From positions 3,183,501 to 3,247,500 of the forward strand of contig NZ_CP121668.1 of NCBI RefSeq assembly GCF_029714425.1: a stretch of 64,000 nt of DNA. Direction: 5' to 3'. A program made the translations under genes and the position numbers. Source of the stretch: Bradyrhizobium sp. CB2312 (GTDB lineage Bacteria > Pseudomonadota > Alphaproteobacteria > Rhizobiales > Xanthobacteraceae). Shown piece after piece: positions 61,023 through 64,000 of this stretch. Positions within the stretch are counted from its first letter, which is position 1; every line of letters begins with the position of its first letter. The notes under the pieces were generated by a model that worked only from the letters and a program-made list of their open reading frames with translations, searched no databases and was not told where the DNA came from.

Positions 61023-62294
61023 ATGAGCAGTACGACGCATCCTGACGACAATCCCGTGACGACCACGCGCCGCCGTCTCTTGACTGCCGGCTCGGCAGCC
61101 ATTGGAGGCGCCGTTCTCGGCGCGGGCCCTGCTGTTGCCGCGGAGACGGACAATCTCCCGCCCAACGTTCCTGAGTGGATGAAGGCGCCGGGCGACCCCA
61201 TGGGAAGCCAGCCTTACGGCGCGCCCTCGCCGTTCGAGAAGGGCGTGGTCAAAAACATCTCGAAGACTCTCAAGCAGTACATCTCTGCGTCCAGTCGTAC
61301 GCCCTTGCAGGAGCTCGATGGCATCATCACGCCGAACGGGCTGTTCTACGAGCGGCATCACGGCGGCGTCCCCACCATCGATCCGGCGCAGCACCGGCTG
61401 ATGCTGCACGGGCTCGTCGAACGGCCGCTGATCTTCACAATGGACGATCTCAGGCGATTTCCATCGGAGTCGCGCATCCACTTCCTCGAATGCTCCGGCA
61501 ATCCCGGCTACAGCAAGCCCTACGGCAAGACGGCATCGGACCTCGTGGGTCTGGTGAGCTGCGCCGAGTGGACCGGCGTCAGCCTGAAGCTGGTGCTTCA
61601 GGAGGCCGGGCTGAAGCCGGAGGCCAAGTGGGTGATCGCCGAAGGCGCCGACGCGGCAGCGCTGACACGTAGCATCCCGATCGAGAAGTGCCTCGAGGAT
61701 GCCATGCTGGTCTACAGCCAGAACGGCGAGCGGCTGCGCCCACAGCAGGGCTATCCGCTGCGCCTGCTCCTGCCGGGCTTCGAAGGCAACATGAGCGTGA
61801 AGTGGCTGCGGCGCCTGCATGTGACGGCAGAGCCCGTCTATTCGCGCGAAGAGACGTCGAAATACACCGATCTCTTGCCGGACGGCACCGCGCGCGAGTT
61901 CTCCTTCTACATGGAGGCGAAGTCGATCATCACGCGTCCATCGGGCGGCGAGCGTCTGAGCGCGCCGGGCTTCCACGAGATCACCGGCATCGCCTGGAGC
62001 GGACATGGCAAGATCGCGCGTGTCGACGTGTCAGTAGACGACGGCAAGAGCTGGCAGGAAGCGCGCTTGCAGGAGCCGGTGCTGACGCGTGCCCTGACGC
62101 GCTTCCGTCTGCCGTGGCAGTGGGACGGCAAGCCCGCCGTGATCCAGAGCCGCGCGATCGACGAGACCGGCTATGTGCAGCCGACGCTGGCCGAACTGCT
62201 CGCGGTGCGCGGCGAGAATTTTTTCTACCACAACAATGCGATCTGGCCCTGGCGCATCGCTCAAGACGGCGAGGTGGCCAATGCGCTGGCTTGA
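61023..62294 (+). CDS. soxC: Sulfite dehydrogenase molybdopterin subunit, SoxC-like
   Basis: A 423-aa periplasmic enzyme with a Tat leader (TTTRRRLLTAG). The molybdenum ligand is C157 in FLECSGN. The C-terminal sulfite-oxidase dimerisation domain follows (about 290-420). Strong similarity to SoxC, catalytic part of Sox(CD)2, which oxidises protein-bound sulfane; without soxXYZAB nearby it may act as free sulfite dehydrogenase. The gene overlaps the cytochrome gene by 14 bases. Confidence 0.9.
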   Translation: MSSTTHPDDNPVTTTRRRLLTAGSAAIGGAVLGAGPAVAAETDNLPPNVPEWMKAPGDPMGSQPYGAPSPFEKGVVKNISKTLKQYISASSRTPLQELDGIITPNGLFYERHHGGVPTIDPAQHRLMLHGLVERPLIFTMDDLRRFPSESRIHFLECSGNPGYSKPYGKTASDLVGLVSCAEWTGVSLKLVLQEAGLKPEAKWVIAEGADAAALTRSIPIEKCLEDAMLVYSQNGERLRPQQGYPLRLLLPGFEGNMSVKWLRRLHVTAEPVYSREETSKYTDLLPDGTAREFSFYMEAKSIITRPSGGERLSAPGFHEITGIAWSGHGKIARVDVSVDDGKSWQEARLQEPVLTRALTRFRLPWQWDGKPAVIQSRAIDETGYVQPTLAELLAVRGENFFYHNNAIWPWRIAQDGEVANALA

Positions 62295-62823
62295 CACTTG
62301 CGGCGTCGTCTCTGCGATCCCCGCCGGCATCTGGGTGAATGCGGCGCAAGCACAAAGCCCCTTCGGTATTGGTCGGCCGGCAACGGCCGCCGAGGTCGCA
62401 GGCTGGAATATCGACGTCGGCCGCGATGGCAGCAATTTGCCGAAGGGAAGCGGCTCGGTCGCGCATGGGCGTGAGGTGTACGCTCAGCAATGTGCCTCGT
62501 GTCACGGCGACAAAGGCGAAGGCGGTCTCGGTGACCGGCTCGCCGGCGGACAGGGCACGATCGGAACGGCAAAGCCGGTCCGAACCGTTGGCAGCTACTG
62601 GCCCTATGCGCCGACACTGTTCGACTACATCCGCCGCGCGATGCCGCAGAATGCGCCGCAATCGCTGGGCGACGACGACGTCTATGCGGTGTCGGCCTAT
62701 GTCCTGAACCTGAACGGGCTTGTTGGGGCGGATGCGATCCTCGACGCTAAATCGCTCGCGGCCATCAGAATGCCGAACCGCGACAAATTCGTCGGCGATG
62801 CGCGCCCGGATGTGAAGAAGTGA
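62281..62823 (+). CDS. soxD: c-type cytochrome partner, SoxD-like
   Basis: A 180-aa periplasmic cytochrome with a leader (MRWLDTCGVVSAIPAGIWVNAAQA). It carries the haem motif CASCH (71-75) and a distal Met probably in AIRMPNRD or RRAMPQNAP. The start overlaps the end of soxC by 14 bases, so the subunits are coupled. It passes electrons from the molybdenum site to the respiratory chain. Confidence 0.88.
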   Translation: MRWLDTCGVVSAIPAGIWVNAAQAQSPFGIGRPATAAEVAGWNIDVGRDGSNLPKGSGSVAHGREVYAQQCASCHGDKGEGGLGDRLAGGQGTIGTAKPVRTVGSYWPYAPTLFDYIRRAMPQNAPQSLGDDDVYAVSAYVLNLNGLVGADAILDAKSLAAIRMPNRDKFVGDARPDVKK

Positions 62824-62924
62824 AGCCGTGGGACCGATCAAGTTCCGCGCAGAAACGGGGAACTGCCCAAAGTATGCGGGAACTCGCGGGACCAATTTGA
62901 ATTAACCTGCGAGAGGAAACAGCG

Positions 62925-63221
62925 TTGGATTTTTCGATGACGACGGATCGTTTCGCGAACTCCATGTCCTCGGCGCTTCGCCATCCCGGCGTGATTGCGC
63001 TGATCGTGGCCGGCTTGACGATCGCTGCAATGTTGATCGTCGACCACGGTCCTTGGAATCGCGCCAAGACCCAGCCGGCCCATGTCGCGATGTATGCAAC
63101 CACCGGCGAGGCTGCGCGTGCTGCAGGTGCCGCAGTGCTTCCGACCGAGCCGAAGTCGCCGCTCGAACCGGCGCGGCCGGGGCCGAAGACATCCCCGACC
63201 GTCAATCCCGTGACGCCGTAG
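62925..63221 (+). CDS. Small membrane protein with proline-rich tail (98 aa)
   Basis: Start TTG 62925 is favoured by GAGAGG at 62911-62916 with 8-base spacing; ATG 62937 would be 20 bases from it. One TM segment (PGVIALIVAGLTIAAMLIVD) at about 21-40 is followed by a periplasmic Pro/Ala-rich tail. No family is recognised. Confidence 0.6.
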   Translation: MDFSMTTDRFANSMSSALRHPGVIALIVAGLTIAAMLIVDHGPWNRAKTQPAHVAMYATTGEAARAAGAAVLPTEPKSPLEPARPGPKTSPTVNPVTP

Positions 63222-63375
63222 CCCGGTCGCAAGCCTCGCTCCAGCCACAACTGCCAGCCTAACGGCGGATCGCCGTGACCTCGAAGGACGCGGCGGCCGC
63301 AACGATCAGCACGTCGCACAAGGGGTGGAGTAGCGCGGCGGGCGAGGGCGCTTTTGTCTTTGGGGGACGACAGCA

Positions 63376-63477
63376 ATGCTTTCGATTGATCAGTTCCTGC
63401 GGTTCATCGCCGTGCCGGCCGTGTTCGCGGCCTTCATCATCGCCTCGCAGATCTCGGCGGCGTTGTCGCCGCTCTAA
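63376..63477 (+). CDS. Small hydrophobic peptide (33 aa)
   Basis: ATG 63376 follows TGGGGGACGAC. It encodes MLSIDQFLRFIAVPAVFAAF followed by IIASQISAALSPL: one membrane-spanning helix with a short N-terminal polar part. The stop TAA at 63475-63477 adjoins the convergent NRAMP stop. Single-helix small membrane proteins of this size are often regulatory; translation is plausible but untested. Confidence 0.45.
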   Translation: MLSIDQFLRFIAVPAVFAAFIIASQISAALSPL

Positions 63478-63999
63478 TCAGCCGATCAGGGACGAGCCGA
63501 GCAGGGCGAGGACGGCCAGCGCCATCAGCGCTGTGCCGAGCCAGCCCAGCGCGATCAGCCACGACCGCGCCCTGAAACGGCCCATGATCGCGCGGCTCGA
63601 GACGATCAGCATCATCATCGCCATGATCGGCACCGCGACGACGCCGTTGAGCACGGCGCTCCACACCAGCATGTGGATCGAGTCGATCCCGGTGAAGCCG
63701 AGCCCGAAGCCGATCGCGGTCGCGGCGGCGATGATGGTGTAGAACCCGGCCGCCTCGTCCGGCTTTGCCTCCAGCGTGGCGCGCCAGCCGAATATCTCCG
63801 CAACGCCGTAAGCCGCCGAGCCCGCCAGCACCGGAATCGCGAGCAGGCCGGTGCCGATGATGCCGGTTGCGAACAGGGCGAAGGTGAAATCGCCGGCGAG
63901 CGGCCGCAGCGCTTCGGCTGCCTGCGTCGCCGAGCTGATGTTGGTGACGCCGTTGGCGTGCAGGACCGACGCCGTGGTCAGGATGATGAAGAAGGCGAT
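63478..63999 (-). CDS. NRAMP-type divalent metal transporter, C-terminal part (5' end outside window)
   Basis: Partial: the frame continues beyond the window edge. Visible are about 174 residues, including the segment TASVLHANGVTNISSATQ and GDFTFALFATGIIGTGLLAIPVLAGSAAYG, typical of NRAMP-related metal transporters, followed by three or four hydrophobic helices and the terminus LALLGSSLIG. Likely Mn2+/Fe2+ or Mg2+ import; the substrate-binding DPGN/MPH motifs lie outside the window, so the exact subgroup is unconfirmed. Confidence 0.75.
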   Translation of the reverse strand: MAFFIILTTASVLHANGVTNISSATQAAEALRPLAGDFTFALFATGIIGTGLLAIPVLAGSAAYGVAEIFGWRATLEAKPDEAAGFYTIIAAATAIGFGLGFTGIDSIHMLVWSAVLNGVVAVPIMAMMMLIVSSRAIMGRFRARSWLIALGWLGTALMALAVLALLGSSLIG

Positions 64000-64000
64000 G

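Noticed and set aside
1..64000. tRNA or rRNA genes, CRISPR arrays, insertion sequences, replication origin, integrase-bounded island
   Set aside because: Looked for and not found: no cloverleaf with a T-loop GTTCGA motif, no regularly spaced repeats, no transposase or integrase motifs.

Overview
The window is GC-rich chromosomal DNA of an alphaproteobacterium, most likely Bradyrhizobium or a close relative in the Nitrobacteraceae. The support is codon usage, the protein families present (GrlR-like, GcrA-like, DUF6456-like, BMP-type ABC importers, a DUF892 ferritin-like protein, a stand-alone phasin) and a dispersed palindromic repeat of the type common in that genus. Nothing indicates a plasmid, an intact prophage, an IS element, a CRISPR array, rRNA or tRNA. 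The window starts inside one gene and ends inside another.

Layout. 0-5 kb: small secreted protein, GrlR-like protein, Tat-exported GH1 beta-glucosidase, thiolase, HU-like protein. 5-9.6 kb: minus-strand stress block (DUF892 protein, Hsp20, Lon, 51-aa protein) and a MarC membrane protein. 9.7-15.4 kb: class II aldolase, ClC channel, and several small envelope or secreted proteins. 15.4-42.3 kb: a large purine and ureide catabolism island with DUF3830, PuuE allantoinase, a UraD-UraH fusion, NCS2 permease, a two-gene molybdenum hydroxylase, 8-oxoguanine/guanine-type deaminase, two complete BMP-type ABC importers, a Tsx-like outer-membrane channel, a nucleoside/guanine-type deaminase, a cysteine hydrolase and an AllC-type amidohydrolase. 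A GH-like protein of unknown role, DctA and formamidase sit at its right edge. 43-47 kb: VWA/MoxR pair, zinc ribbon, quinone oxidoreductase. 47.1-49.5 kb: a compact regulatory module with an S24-type XRE repressor, a 91-aa protein, a GcrA-like protein and a DUF6456-like protein; a repeated TTCCG-N5-CGGAA operator sits inside the three promoters. 49.5-53.2 kb: small secreted proteins, phasin, cytochrome c, alpha/beta hydrolase. 53.3-59.4 kb: a divergent TpsB transporter and a FecR-domain protein followed by a CHASE2-PAS-GGDEF-EAL protein. 59.4-64 kb: arginase, SoxCD-like sulfite dehydrogenase, two small membrane proteins and the C-terminal part of an NRAMP-type transporter.

How the genes fit. 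The purine island would take purines across the outer membrane (Tsx-like channel) and the inner membrane (NCS2 and two ABC systems). It would then deaminate and oxidise them to urate, convert 5-hydroxyisourate through OHCU to allantoin and allantoate, and release ammonium. No urate oxidase is visible here, so that step must be encoded elsewhere or done by an unrecognised protein. The two strongest leads for undescribed biology are the S24 repressor module, whose shared operator and promoter architecture can be read directly from the sequence, and the TpsB/FecR/CHASE2 locus, where a secretion pore has no recognisable TpsA partner.
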